Shown: positions 1 to 7,734 of the stretch, one piece after another | How the letters are laid out: each line of letters starts with the position of its first letter | How positions within the stretch are numbered: the stretch's first letter is position 1 | Assembly (NCBI RefSeq): GCF_002008315.2 | Contig: NZ_MVDG02000001.1 | Span: 1,302,001-1,366,000 of the forward strand | Reading direction: 5' to 3' | From: Arthrobacter sp. KBS0703 | GTDB lineage: Bacteria; Actinomycetota; Actinomycetes; Actinomycetales; Micrococcaceae | Length of the DNA: 64,000 bases | The notes under the pieces: model-generated | What the model was told of the DNA's origin: nothing | The model's input: the letters and a program-made list of their open reading frames with translations, nothing else | Databases searched by the model: none | Translations under genes and position numbers: made by a program

Positions 1-2
1 GC

Positions 3-1073
3 GAAAACATCGTGAAGGCGCTGTGGAAGCTGATTGACGTCGAGATCCCCACGCCCATCCAGCGCATCACCTACGCGGACGCCATGGCGCGGTACGGCTC
101 CGACAAGCCCGACCTGCGGTTCGGCCAGGAACTCACTGAGCTGACGGAATTCTTCAAGGACACCAACTTCGGCGTCTTCAAGGCGCCCTACGTGGGTGCC
201 GTGGTCATGCCCGGCGGTGCCTCCCAGGCACGCCGCGCCCTGGATGCCTGGCAGGAATGGGCCAAGCAGCGTGGTGCCAAGGGCCTGGCCTACGTCCTGT
301 ACAAGGAAGACGGCGAGCTCGCCGGCCCCGTGGCCAAGAATCTCACGGAAACCGAACGTGCAGGCCTCGCCGACGCCGTTGGCGCCAAGCCCGGCGACTG
401 CATCTTCTTCGCCGCCGGCGACAAGACGCCTTCCCGTGCACTGCTCGGCGCCGCCCGCGTTGAGATCGGCCACCGCACCGGCCTGATCGATCCCAAGGCG
501 TGGGCCTTCTGCTGGGTAGTGGACGCACCCATGTTCGAACCCGCTGCTACGGCCGTGGCGTCCGGTGACGTGGCTGTGGGTACCGGCCAGTGGACCGCAG
601 TCCACCACGCGTTCACCTCGCCTAAGCCGGAGTTCATGGACTCGTTCGACAAGGATCCCGAATCGGCGCTGTCCTACGCCTACGACATCGTCTGCAACGG
701 CAACGAGATCGGCGGCGGATCCATCCGTATCCACGAGCGGGACGTCCAGGAGCGCGTATTTGAGCTCATGGGTCTCGACAGGGCGGACGCGCAGACCAAA
801 TTCGGCTTCCTGCTGGAGGGCTTCAAGTACGGGGCCCCGCCCCACGGCGGCATCGCCTTCGGCTGGGACCGTGTCGTAGCCCTGCTCGCCGGAGTCGATT
901 CGATCCGCGACGTCATCGCCTTCCCGAAGTCCGGCGGCGGCCATGACCCCCTCACGGACGCCCCTGCCCCCATTACGGCACAGCAGCGCAAGGAAGCCGG
1001 CGTGGACTTCAAGCCCGAGGCCAAGAAGCCTGAGGCCAAGAAGGCCGACGAGCAGTCGCCCGAAGAGAAGTAG
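3..1073 (+). CDS. aspS: Aspartyl-tRNA synthetase, C-terminal part (5' end outside window)
   Basis: Class II aminoacyl-tRNA synthetase that charges tRNA-Asp in the cytosol. The reading frame is open from the window edge, so the anticodon-binding domain and class II motif 1 lie upstream. What is visible is the bacterial GAD insertion domain (the stretch with [12 protein letters not shown] and later [12 protein letters not shown]), then the catalytic core with [21 protein letters not shown] and the motif 3 sequence [16 protein letters not shown]. The protein ends in a charged tail rich in Lys, Glu and Pro (KKPEAKK twice) that is probably disordered. A strong hairpin follows. Whether the enzyme also charges tRNA-Asn cannot be judged, because the discriminating N-terminal residues are missing. 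Confidence 0.97.
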   Translation, partial: ENIVKALWKLIDVEIPTPIQRITYADAMARYGSDKPDLRFGQELTELTEFFKDTNFGVFKAPYVGAVVMPGGASQARRALDAWQEWAKQRGAKGLAYVLYKEDGELAGPVAKNLTETERAGLADAVGAKPGDCIFFAAGDKTPSRALLGAARVEIGHRTGLIDPKAWAFCWVVDAPMFEPAATAVASGDVAVGTGQWTAVHHAFTSPKPEFMDSFDKDPESALSYAYDIVCNGNEIGGGSIRIHERDVQERVFELMGLDRADAQTKFGFLLEGFKYGAPPHGGIAFGWDRVVALLAGVDSIRDVIAFPKSGGGHDPLTDAPAPITAQQRKEAGVDFKPEAKKPEAKKADEQSPEEK

Positions 1074-1130
1074 CCGGCGCAGCAAGCGTCTTGGTTTAGC
1101 GCCCCTTCGGGGCCGCCGCAGCTGCGGTAT

Positions 1131-1162
1131 CAACGGCTCCCCGGAATCCCGGGGAGCCGTTG
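1131..1162 (+). terminator. Hairpin terminator after aspS
   Basis: Perfect inverted repeat CAACGGCTCCCCGG / CCGGGGAGCCGTTG (14 bp) around a 4-base loop, 57 bases after the aspS stop. There is no long U run, as is common in high-GC actinobacteria. It separates aspS from the next gene. Confidence 0.75.
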
Positions 1163-1199
1163 GCGTCCCCTGACACAGTCGGCTGATACAAAGGAAGCC

Positions 1200-2086
1200 A
1201 TGCCGGACCTGATTTCGCTGCCGCGGCTGGAAGAGCTGATGGACGCCGCGTGGCCCGCCCCTGACCGCCACGACACAGGGGAGTGGGTGCTTCGCGCCGC
1301 CGACGGCGTCACGCCTGTCTCTTATACACATCTAGGCGTCACGCAGCGGGCGAACTCCGTCTGGTTATACACATCTAGATGTGTATATGAGACAGGGCGT
1401 AGTCCGTATGGCCCCGTGCCGCGGGTGCGGATCCCGTGGCCGCCGCGCGGAACGCGGCGGCCTGGTACCGGGACCGACGGCTTCCGGTGATCTACCAGAT
1501 GTTCGCCCGTGGCCCCGCAGACCCCTTGGATGCGCTGCTTGACCGGCAGGGCTTCTCCAGTCAGTCCGAAACGCTAATCATGGCCATGCCCGGCAACGGC
1601 AGGTCTGGTTATTCAGACGCCCCAGTGCATTCGGGTTTAGGGTATCCCGCCGCGGAAATCTCTCGGCGGCCCTCGGCTGAGTGGGCCGAGCTGTGGTGGT
1701 CGGTGGACGGCCGCGGCGGCGCGGATCAGCTGGCCATTGCGTTGGGGATCCTGACCGCCTGCCCGTCGCTGTACGCGATGGTGAGGGACGACGGCGGCCG
1801 GCCGGCCGCCGTCGGACGCCTTGCGGTTCCTCCCGGCGGGCCCGACGGGTGGGGCGGACTGTACTGCATGACGACGCGCCCCGATGCCCGGCGGCAGGGG
1901 CACGCCGGCCGGGTGGTCCGTGCGCTGCTGGACGAAGGCTCGGCGCAGGGGCTGGCCGGCTACTGGCTGCTCGTCATGGCATCCAACGCCCCCGCACGGG
2001 AGCTCTACACGCGCGCAGGGTTCCGCGAGGCCGCCCGTTACGTCTACCGGCAGGCTCCGCTGAAGAGGGCGGGCTCTGGCTGCTGA
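1200..2086 (+). CDS. GNAT family N-acetyltransferase, reading frame broken by two adapter insertions
   Basis: The N-terminal part starts MPDLISLPRLEELMDAAWP at 1200 and reads to the first inserted adapter near 1315. The C-terminal part is open from about 1412 to the stop at 2086. Removing 1315-1344 and 1365-1411, each an adapter plus one copy of a short duplication, joins the two parts in frame through RANSVWPRAAGADPVAAARN. The acetyl-CoA loop of the GNAT fold is visible as RRQGHAG, followed by the usual ASNAPARELYTRAGF segment. The acceptor substrate is unknown. The gene sits between aspS and the first hairpin repeat. The break is almost certainly a sequencing-library artefact, not a real pseudogene. 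Confidence 0.85.
1315..1395. other. Two Tn5 mosaic-end (Nextera adapter) insertions
   Basis: The 19-base mosaic end CTGTCTCTTATACACATCT is at 1315-1333. A second, partly eroded head-to-head pair is at 1365-1395 (TTATACACATCT followed by a mosaic end with one mismatch). The first is flanked by GCGTCACGC on both sides (1306-1314 and 1336-1344), a 9-bp duplication exactly as Tn5 transposase makes. The second is flanked by TCCGTCTGG and TCCGTATGG. This is library adapter left in the assembly. Confidence 0.96.
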
Positions 2087-2100
2087 GCGAACCTGCGTCC

Positions 2101-2187
2101 GCCGTTTCGACGGTTCCGTGCGCACTCGACGCTGCAAAGCATCGGTCCGACAGGGAACCGTCGAAACGGCGCGGGGGGAGGAGCTAG
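2101..2187. repeat. Hairpin repeat copy A, left edge of catabolic island
   Basis: Long imperfect palindrome. CCGTTTCGACGGTTCCGTG pairs with CAGGGAACCGTCGAAACGG (18 of 19 positions) around a loop of about 29 bases containing GCAAAGC. A G-rich tail ending GGAGCTAGG follows. A second copy lies at 13331-13427 in the same orientation, with about ten substitutions and a 2-base length difference over about 85 bases. It lies between the GNAT stop and the stop of a convergent small ORF, so it could also act as a bidirectional terminator. Confidence 0.85.
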
Positions 2188-2411
2188 GACCACTCACTCC
2201 TGTAGTAAAGGCCGATCCAGGGCGACGCCGTAAGTTCGCCGCCGTCGGCCTGTTGGGCGGTTCCCGCGGGCGTCTCTTCGGATACCGCCCGGCCGGACTG
2301 GGGCCATGGCCGCCGGCCGGGAAACATCCCCGATGCCTCAACCGGCCTGTGGCTGGCGTACTTGCTCCGCGGGCCGAAGATTCGCGGCCTGATGCGTCGG
2401 CGCATGTGCAT
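2184..2411 (-). CDS. Small hypothetical protein (75 aa), doubtful
   Basis: Open frame of 75 codons convergent with the GNAT gene. The product starts MHMRRRIRPRIFGPRSK, is basic at the N terminus, has no membrane segment and matches no family I know. Its TAG stop is supplied by the end of hairpin repeat A. It starts about 30 bases past the stop of the MHS transporter gene on the same strand, so it could be its downstream neighbour or a remnant left by insertion of the island. There is no clear ribosome-binding site. Low confidence that it is translated. Confidence 0.3.
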   Translation of the reverse strand: MHMRRRIRPRIFGPRSKYASHRPVEASGMFPGRRPWPQSGRAVSEETPAGTAQQADGGELTASPWIGLYYRSEWS

Positions 2412-2444
2412 TCCTTCCTCGTCGCAGGCTATTGGGAGCGGGGC

Positions 2445-3845
2445 TTAGGGAATCCGGACGGCCGGCTGCTGGGCCAGTCGCTGTTCGTCGAGTGCCTTCC
2501 GGCGCCGTGCGGTTCCCCCCAGGTAGGGTGCCCCAAGCTCCTGGATCGGCGTCCTGTACGTTTCCCGGGAGTAGAACGCGGACCCTGCAGCAATGAGCAT
2601 GCAGACCGTGCCGAACACGGCCACCGGCACCCAGCCCGCGACTCCCGGGGCCAGCAGCATGCCGGCAATCATCGGCGCGAAGCCGGCGAGGACCAGCCCC
2701 AGCTGGTTGCCCATGGCCATGCCGGTATAGCGCACCGGGGCGGCGAACTGCTCGGCAAAGAACGCCGGCCAGATGCCGTTGAAGCCCGAGTACAACACGG
2801 TCATGTTCAGGAAGGCCGCCAGGAAGACCAAGACGATATTGCCGGAGGAAAGCGCAAGGAAGTACAGGAAGATCGTGACTGAGCAGCCGATCGCGGCGGT
2901 CAGCAGCACAGGCCGGCGGCCGATCCGGTCCGCGAGTTTCGCCGCGAGCGGCATGGCGAACATGGACAGGCCGATGGCCACGGCGTTTACGGTCAGGATG
3001 GACGCCCGGTCGAATCCCGCGGTGGAAGTGGCGTACGCCAGACCGAAAACCGTGAAAATGGTCTGCATCACGGACATGATGGACATGCCCACGACACGCA
3101 GCACGTCCGGAGCCTGGAACCGGAGCACTTCCTTGATGGGCATCGGGGTGACCTGTTTGTACTCCTGGGCCTCCTCGAAGACCGGTGTTTCGTCCAGGTG
3201 CGTCCGGACCCAGTAAGCGATGGCCAGGACCACGATGGAAAGCCAGAACGGGATGCGCCAGCCCCAGCTCATCATCGCTTCCTGGGGCAGGGCGGTGACG
3301 GGGATGAACACGAGGGTGGCCAGCACCATGCCGGAGGCATAGCCCGTCATCACGAAGCTGGTGAAGAAGCCCCGCTTGCCCTCAGGCGAGTGTTCCAGCG
3401 TGAGGGCGGAGGCTCCTGCCGACTCTGCGCCCGCCGAGAATCCCTGTGCCAGCCGGCCGGCCACCAGGAGGATGGGCGCCCAGACGCCGAGCTGCTCGTA
3501 GGTGGGCAGGAACCCGATGCCCAGCGATGCCAGGCCCATGATGCCCAAGGTCAGCAGCAGGATCTTCTTCCGTCCCAGCTTGTCGCCGAAGTGGCCCATG
3601 ACCAGGCCGCCGACCGGCCGGGCCACGTAGGCGACGCCGAACGTGGCGAAGGCGCCGATCAGGCCGATGGCGGGGTCCGCGGAGGGGAAGAACAGGTGCG
3701 GAAATACCAGGGCGGCGGCTGTTCCGTAGATGAAGAAGTCGTAGTACTCCAGCGTGCTGCCGAGGAAGGATGCCAGGGCAGCCTTGCCCGGCGTTTTCCG
3801 GGGGGCCGGCTGGGGGGCTGCCTGCGTTGAGGGTCCGGTATGCAT
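2445..3845 (-). CDS. MFS transporter, metabolite:H+ symporter (MHS) family
   Basis: Twelve-helix secondary transporter of 466 aa, the usual length for the MHS branch (relatives of ShiA, KgtP and aromatic-acid or alicyclic-acid permeases). It starts with a Pro-rich cytosolic tail, then FLGSTLEYYDFFIYGTA as helix 1. The loop 2-3 signature is GHFGDKLGRKK, and a related LADRIGRRPV occurs after helix 8. A good ribosome-binding site (AAGGAG) sits upstream. It is the last gene of the minus-strand run SDR, flavin dehydrogenase, Dabb protein, transporter, 10 bp after the Dabb gene, so it probably imports the compound that the cluster degrades. The exact substrate is not readable from sequence. Confidence 0.9.
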   Translation of the reverse strand: MHTGPSTQAAPQPAPRKTPGKAALASFLGSTLEYYDFFIYGTAAALVFPHLFFPSADPAIGLIGAFATFGVAYVARPVGGLVMGHFGDKLGRKKILLLTLGIMGLASLGIGFLPTYEQLGVWAPILLVAGRLAQGFSAGAESAGASALTLEHSPEGKRGFFTSFVMTGYASGMVLATLVFIPVTALPQEAMMSWGWRIPFWLSIVVLAIAYWVRTHLDETPVFEEAQEYKQVTPMPIKEVLRFQAPDVLRVVGMSIMSVMQTIFTVFGLAYATSTAGFDRASILTVNAVAIGLSMFAMPLAAKLADRIGRRPVLLTAAIGCSVTIFLYFLALSSGNIVLVFLAAFLNMTVLYSGFNGIWPAFFAEQFAAPVRYTGMAMGNQLGLVLAGFAPMIAGMLLAPGVAGWVPVAVFGTVCMLIAAGSAFYSRETYRTPIQELGAPYLGGTARRRKALDEQRLAQQPAVRIP

Positions 3846-3855
3846 GGGAATCTCC

Positions 3856-4194
3856 TTAAGACTGCGTTGTCTTAGTGGTGGCCGCAGAGGTGTCCCCGAG
3901 GTGGAAGTCCACGGAGAGGATCTGCTGGCTGTTGGGGAACGAGTACGCCTTCAGCGGCTCGTGGAGCGGGTGGGTGTTGTACGCGTCGATGTCCTCGACC
4001 GTTTCGAAGTCGGCCACAATGGCGTAGTCGAAGGAGCGGTCGGTGCTGAGGATGTCCGCTCCGTGGCTGAGGCTGAGCATGCCGGGGATTTTGCCGGTCA
4101 TGTTGTTGAGGCCGTCAATCCAGGCCTGCTTATCGGCGGGCGGGAAGCCCGGCTTGAACTTGAAGAGCACAGTGTGGCGGATCATCTCAGGCAC
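3856..4194 (-). CDS. Dabb family (dimeric alpha/beta barrel) protein
   Basis: Protein of 112 aa with the Dabb pattern: MIRHTVLFKFKPG at the first strand and HPLHEPLKAYSFP near the second half, including the conserved His-Pro-x-His. Family members are small dimeric alpha/beta barrels. Some are polyketide cyclases or aromatizing enzymes, others are stress proteins without a known reaction. The gene start overlaps the end of the upstream flavin dehydrogenase by 8 bp, which suggests translational coupling and a role in the same step. Inference: it might assist enolization or ring isomerization in the pathway. There is no direct evidence. Confidence 0.85.
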   Translation of the reverse strand: MPEMIRHTVLFKFKPGFPPADKQAWIDGLNNMTGKIPGMLSLSHGADILSTDRSFDYAIVADFETVEDIDAYNTHPLHEPLKAYSFPNSQQILSVDFHLGDTSAATTKTTQS

Positions 4195-5863
4195 CCACCA
4201 GTTCCTTGGTTTGCTCAGCCTGTTCGGCTGAGTCGTACTCCGGTGACTGGCCGGCGATGGTGCGTCCGGCGAGGTAGCCCATGGTCATGATCGGGCCCAG
4301 GGTGGCGCCGGCGCCCGGGTAGCCTGCGGCGTAGGCGTTTTCCGTGGTGTTGCCGGCGGCGAACAGGCCGGGGATGGGCTGGTTGTCGACGTCGAGCACC
4401 CGGGCCAGCCCGTCGGTTGCCACGCCGCCGTTGGTGCCGAACGCGCCGTTGACCACTTCCAGCGCGTAGAACGGTCCGGACCGGAGCGGGCCGAGCGACG
4501 GGTTCGGCCACGGGGTGTCGTCGTCGCCCCAGTACTTGTCATAGGCACTTTCGCCGCGGCCGAAGTCGGGATCCTGGCCCTTGACCGCGTACTCGTTGAA
4601 CCGGGCCACGGTCGCGGTGAGATTTTCCGCCGGTACGTTGATCTTCGCGGCCAGTTCCTCAAGGGTCGCGGCCTCGGTCAGATAGCCCGGCGTGGGCTGG
4701 CCGGCGCGGTGCGCCAGGATGCCGTAGCGCTCCAGGTAGCCGTGGTCCACAATCACGTGGGCCGGGGTGTTGAGGGTCCGGTTCGCGGCAGAGTCCCAGG
4801 ACTGCAGGCTGCGGGCGAGATCGTTGTAGTTCTGCGACTCGTTGGCGAACCGGCGGCCGTGGCGGTTCACCATGATCGATCCCGGGCCCTGGCGTTCGAA
4901 TCGGAGCAGGGTGCCCACAGGCTGCCCGTCGCGGGTGTCGCCGGTGACGGACATCGGTGCCCACCAGGCTTCGCGGGTGCCGCGGGTCTGCCCGCCGATG
5001 CGCTGCGACATCCGCAGCCCGTCTCCGGTGTTCGAGGGCGGCGAGCACATCGTGTACAGCCGCGAAGCAAGCATCGAGTCGGCCAGAGCCTTGTCCCACT
5101 CGAAGCCTCCGGTGGCCAGCACCACGCCGTCGTTCGCCCGGAAGGCTTCGCCGGATTCCAGTTCGACGCCGGTCACCCGGCCGCCGTCGGTCAGCAGCCG
5201 GTGCCCCCGCGCACCGGTGACGAGCGCGGCACCATCGCGGACCAGGCTTGCCAGCAGCATCGAGACGAGGGCCTGCCCCTTGGCCACGAGCCCGTCGTCC
5301 TGGCGGCCGGCCAGTTCGTCCCACGGGAACTTGGTGAACGCTCCCCAGTTTTCGTACTCCTGCATGGTGAAGGGCGCCCGGCCGTCGCTGCGGACGTGCG
5401 CCCTGAGCCCGCCCAGGGCGTCCTTGCTGTTGAACAGTTCGGGCTCCACTGTGCGGCCGCCCTCCAGGGCGCCGGGCAGGTCCTGCCGGTAGTCGGGGAA
5501 GTTGTCCAGGAAGATGAAGCGGACGCCGCATTCCTCCTCCACGAACCGGAGCATGCGGTCGCCGTAGTTCAGTGCCGCGTCGAGCAGTTCCTCGCGGCCT
5601 CGTCCGCGGGCCACCGCGCGCACATACCTGGCGGCCGCCTCCTTGGAATCGGTGATGCCGGCCTTGCGGGCGTGGTGGTTGTCCGCCACCCAGAGCATGC
5701 CGCCGGAGACGGCGGACGTGCCGCCCAGCAGGTCGCTTTTTTCGAGGACGACGACGGACTTGCCGGCCCGGGCGGCGGTGGCCGCCGCGGTGAGGGCGCC
5801 GGCGCCGGAACCGACGACGACGACGTCGTAGCTCTCGGAGGCGGTTCCGTTTACGAATTTCAT
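4187..5863 (-). CDS. KstD-like FAD-dependent dehydrogenase (candidate 4-oxocyclohexanecarboxylate desaturase)
   Basis: Flavoprotein of 558 aa in the FAD-binding-2 family (fumarate reductase / 3-ketosteroid delta-1-dehydrogenase type). The dinucleotide-binding motif VVVGSGAGALTAA is near residue 16, with VVLEKSDLLGGTSAVSGG downstream. The C-terminal KstD signature AGYPGAGATLGPIMTMGY contains the Tyr-Pro-Gly that carries a catalytic tyrosine in KstD. Such enzymes remove hydrogens alpha,beta to a ring ketone. The gene follows the SDR (88-bp gap) and overlaps the Dabb gene. With the second paralogue on the plus strand (7735-9510) it makes a pair, as expected for two successive desaturations of a cyclic ketone. 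The substrate assignment is inference from gene content. Confidence 0.85.
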   Translation of the reverse strand: MKFVNGTASESYDVVVVGSGAGALTAAATAARAGKSVVVLEKSDLLGGTSAVSGGMLWVADNHHARKAGITDSKEAAARYVRAVARGRGREELLDAALNYGDRMLRFVEEECGVRFIFLDNFPDYRQDLPGALEGGRTVEPELFNSKDALGGLRAHVRSDGRAPFTMQEYENWGAFTKFPWDELAGRQDDGLVAKGQALVSMLLASLVRDGAALVTGARGHRLLTDGGRVTGVELESGEAFRANDGVVLATGGFEWDKALADSMLASRLYTMCSPPSNTGDGLRMSQRIGGQTRGTREAWWAPMSVTGDTRDGQPVGTLLRFERQGPGSIMVNRHGRRFANESQNYNDLARSLQSWDSAANRTLNTPAHVIVDHGYLERYGILAHRAGQPTPGYLTEAATLEELAAKINVPAENLTATVARFNEYAVKGQDPDFGRGESAYDKYWGDDDTPWPNPSLGPLRSGPFYALEVVNGAFGTNGGVATDGLARVLDVDNQPIPGLFAAGNTTENAYAAGYPGAGATLGPIMTMGYLAGRTIAGQSPEYDSAEQAEQTKELVGA

Positions 5864-5951
5864 GGTGGTGCCTTTCGGGGGGAGAGTGATTGCGCAGAAT
5901 CTCCGGCGCGGCGGCCGCTGGGGCTGCCGCGGCCGAAGGCGGCGGGACCGG

Positions 5952-6713
5952 TTAGACGGCGGTGTAGCCGCCGTCGATCACGAGCTCGGATCCCGTGGTG
6001 AAGCGCGATTCGTCCGAGGCCAGGTACAGCACGCCGTAGGCGATCTCGGCCGGCTGGCCCTGGCGGGGCAGAGGGTTGGAGCCGACCAGCTGCTTGTAGT
6101 AGGCCTCGGCGCCGATATCGGACTGCTCGGCCGAGCGGCGGCTCATCCGGGTGTCCATGGATCCGGGGTGGATGGAGTTCACGCGGATGCCGTAGTTTCC
6201 GTAGGCCGCCGCGTCCGACTTGCTGAGCAGCCGGACGGCGCCTTTGGTGGCGTGATAGAGCGGAACATTCCTGCCGCCGGTGATGCCATGGATGGAGGAG
6301 AAGTTGACGATGCTGCCGGCGCCCTTTTCGATCATGCCGGGGACCACGTGCTTGGTCATCAGCCAGACGCCCTTGACGTTGACGTTGAAGATCGTGTCGA
6401 AGTCCGTAACGGTCGCCGTGTGCGAGGCGCCGGCGGGGCCGATGATTCCCGCGGCGTTCACCAGGATGTCCGGCGTGCCCAGTTCGTCGCGGACCCGGCG
6501 GACGGCGTCGGCGACGCTGGCCTCGCTGGTGACATCGACGTCGTACTCGCAGATGTTTGCGTGGGCCGCGGCAGCGGGGATGCCGGCAACGTCCAGGCTG
6601 GCAACGGTTGCGCCGTGTTCAGCCAGGAGGGCGGCGGTGGCGCCGCCCAGGTCGCCGCGGCCTCCGGTGACAATGGCGGTCTTTCCGGCCACGCGGTTAA
6701 GTATGGGATTCAT
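5952..6713 (-). CDS. SDR family oxidoreductase (candidate hydroxy-cycloalkane carboxylate dehydrogenase)
   Basis: Classical short-chain dehydrogenase of 253 aa. The catalytic Ser is in IVNFSSIHG and the catalytic YxxxK in YHATKGAV. NAG is replaced by NAAG (LVNAAGIIG). The cofactor loop reads TGGRGDLG, so the usual second glycine of TGxxxGxG is Asp, which is unusual. The C terminus FTTGSELVIDGGYTAV is typical. A ribosome-binding site AGGAGC precedes the ATG. It heads the minus-strand run that continues with a KstD-like dehydrogenase. A likely job is oxidation of the alcohol made by the P450 to the ketone used by the desaturases. A palindromic site lies about 80 bp upstream. Confidence 0.88.
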   Translation of the reverse strand: MNPILNRVAGKTAIVTGGRGDLGGATAALLAEHGATVASLDVAGIPAAAAHANICEYDVDVTSEASVADAVRRVRDELGTPDILVNAAGIIGPAGASHTATVTDFDTIFNVNVKGVWLMTKHVVPGMIEKGAGSIVNFSSIHGITGGRNVPLYHATKGAVRLLSKSDAAAYGNYGIRVNSIHPGSMDTRMSRRSAEQSDIGAEAYYKQLVGSNPLPRQGQPAEIAYGVLYLASDESRFTTGSELVIDGGYTAV

Positions 6714-6796
6714 GGGGTGCTCCTCGTGCTCCTGCAGCCTCTTCGCTGCGTCCTAGCCAGACTGGCAGGGGAGCTGTGACAGGAACCACACGATTG

Positions 6797-6824
6797 CCGA
6801 TGAACGGAAAACCTTACTTTCCGT
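6797..6824. promoter_or_regulatory. Candidate IclR operator upstream of the SDR operon
   Basis: CCGATGAACGGAAAACCT at 6797-6814 matches CCGATGAACGGAAGTCCT upstream of the P450 gene (10353-10370) at 16 of 18 positions. It overlaps a perfect 7-bp inverted repeat, ACGGAAA - 7 bases - TTTCCGT (6804-6824). It lies about 80-110 bp upstream of the SDR start and overlaps the end of the IclR gene. The repeat in front of both catabolic transcription units suggests a shared regulator site. Confidence 0.45.
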
Positions 6825-7605
6825 GGCTCTGGCGCAGCGTTCCCTTCAGCTCGCCACGCCAGCCGAGCGCCCGGGAAATGCCCCGCGCTGCGGCCATCAG
6901 GACTGGCACCCGGGCGGCAGCGTTCTCCTCGTTCCGGGGAACCACGACGCTCAGTGCGGCGCGGACGGTGTTGTCGGGTCCGAAGACGGGGACGGCGATG
7001 CCGCTGGACTCGGGCACGATCACTCCCGGCATGGCAGCGAAGCCGCGCTGCCGGATTTCGGCCAGGTGCCGACGGAGAACCGCCGGATCGGTCAAGGTGG
7101 TTTCGGTGAACTTCGTCAGGGGCCGGGCCAGGAAGGTGTCCTGATAGGCAGCGGGGGAGTGGGCCAGCAGGACCAAGCCGGAGGATGTCGCGTGCACGGG
7201 CAGCCTGCCTGCGATCTTGGTGATGTCGACGATGGTTTTGTCGGAGCCCAGCCGCTCGATATACAGGACCTCGTCCGAATCAAGGATGCCCAGGGTGGTG
7301 GAGTGCTGCACCACTGCCTGGACGTCCTCCATGAACGGCAGGGCGGCCTCCCGCAGTCCCAGCATCTTGGACCCGCGGGAAACGAGTTCCCACATCCGCG
7401 TGCCGATGTGGATGTCGCCGCCGGGTTCGCGTTCGAGGAGCCGTTCGCGCAGCAGATCGTTGACCAGCCGGTAGGTGGTGGTCACGGGCAGCCCGGTCCG
7501 GCGCCCCAGCTCGGCGACGCTCATGGAGGTGTGGCGGTCGTCGAACGCGCTCACGATCTTCACGAAGCGGCCGATGATCGACTCGCCCGATGCGGAATTG
7601 GCCAC
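6814..7605 (-). CDS. IclR family transcriptional regulator (copy 1)
   Basis: Protein of 263 aa with an N-terminal winged helix (VAELGRRTGLPVTTTYRLVNDLL as recognition region, residues about 30-53) and a C-terminal IclR effector domain (LPVHATSSGLVLLAHSP, and GVIVPESSGIAVPVFG near the end). The start is GTG with a strong GAGGAGGA site. It is a clear paralogue of the regulator at 9532-10299: both begin MANSxSGES and share the same domain phrases. It is divergent from the flavin dehydrogenase at 7735, with 129 bp between. IclR proteins of this type sense aromatic or alicyclic acids in catabolic clusters. Effector unknown. Confidence 0.92.
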   Translation of the reverse strand: MANSASGESIIGRFVKIVSAFDDRHTSMSVAELGRRTGLPVTTTYRLVNDLLRERLLEREPGGDIHIGTRMWELVSRGSKMLGLREAALPFMEDVQAVVQHSTTLGILDSDEVLYIERLGSDKTIVDITKIAGRLPVHATSSGLVLLAHSPAAYQDTFLARPLTKFTETTLTDPAVLRRHLAEIRQRGFAAMPGVIVPESSGIAVPVFGPDNTVRAALSVVVPRNEENAAARVPVLMAAARGISRALGWRGELKGTLRQSHGK

Positions 7606-7712
7606 GCTTCCTCCTCAGGATTCCCGCTCAATGGTAATCCTCCTCCCGGGCGCCGTTGTCGCCGCGTCTACTTGGGTCTAGCCTCACCCGGCCGCCGCGA
7701 GGATGCGGGCGG

Positions 7713-7726
7713 CCGACTGAACGGAG
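7713..7726 (+). promoter_or_regulatory. Possible third operator-like site
   Basis: CCGACTGAACGGAG resembles CCGATGAACGGAA of the two candidate IclR sites with one inserted base. It overlaps the ACGGAG ribosome-binding site of the flavin dehydrogenase, so the likeness may be chance. Confidence 0.2.
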
Positions 7727-7734
7727 CAACAATC

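Noticed and set aside
2101..2187. Hairpin repeat as a plain rho-independent terminator only
   Set aside because: The 28-29-base loop is conserved between the two copies and there is no U run. The similarity extends beyond the stems, so it is better described as a repeat element, though termination is still possible.
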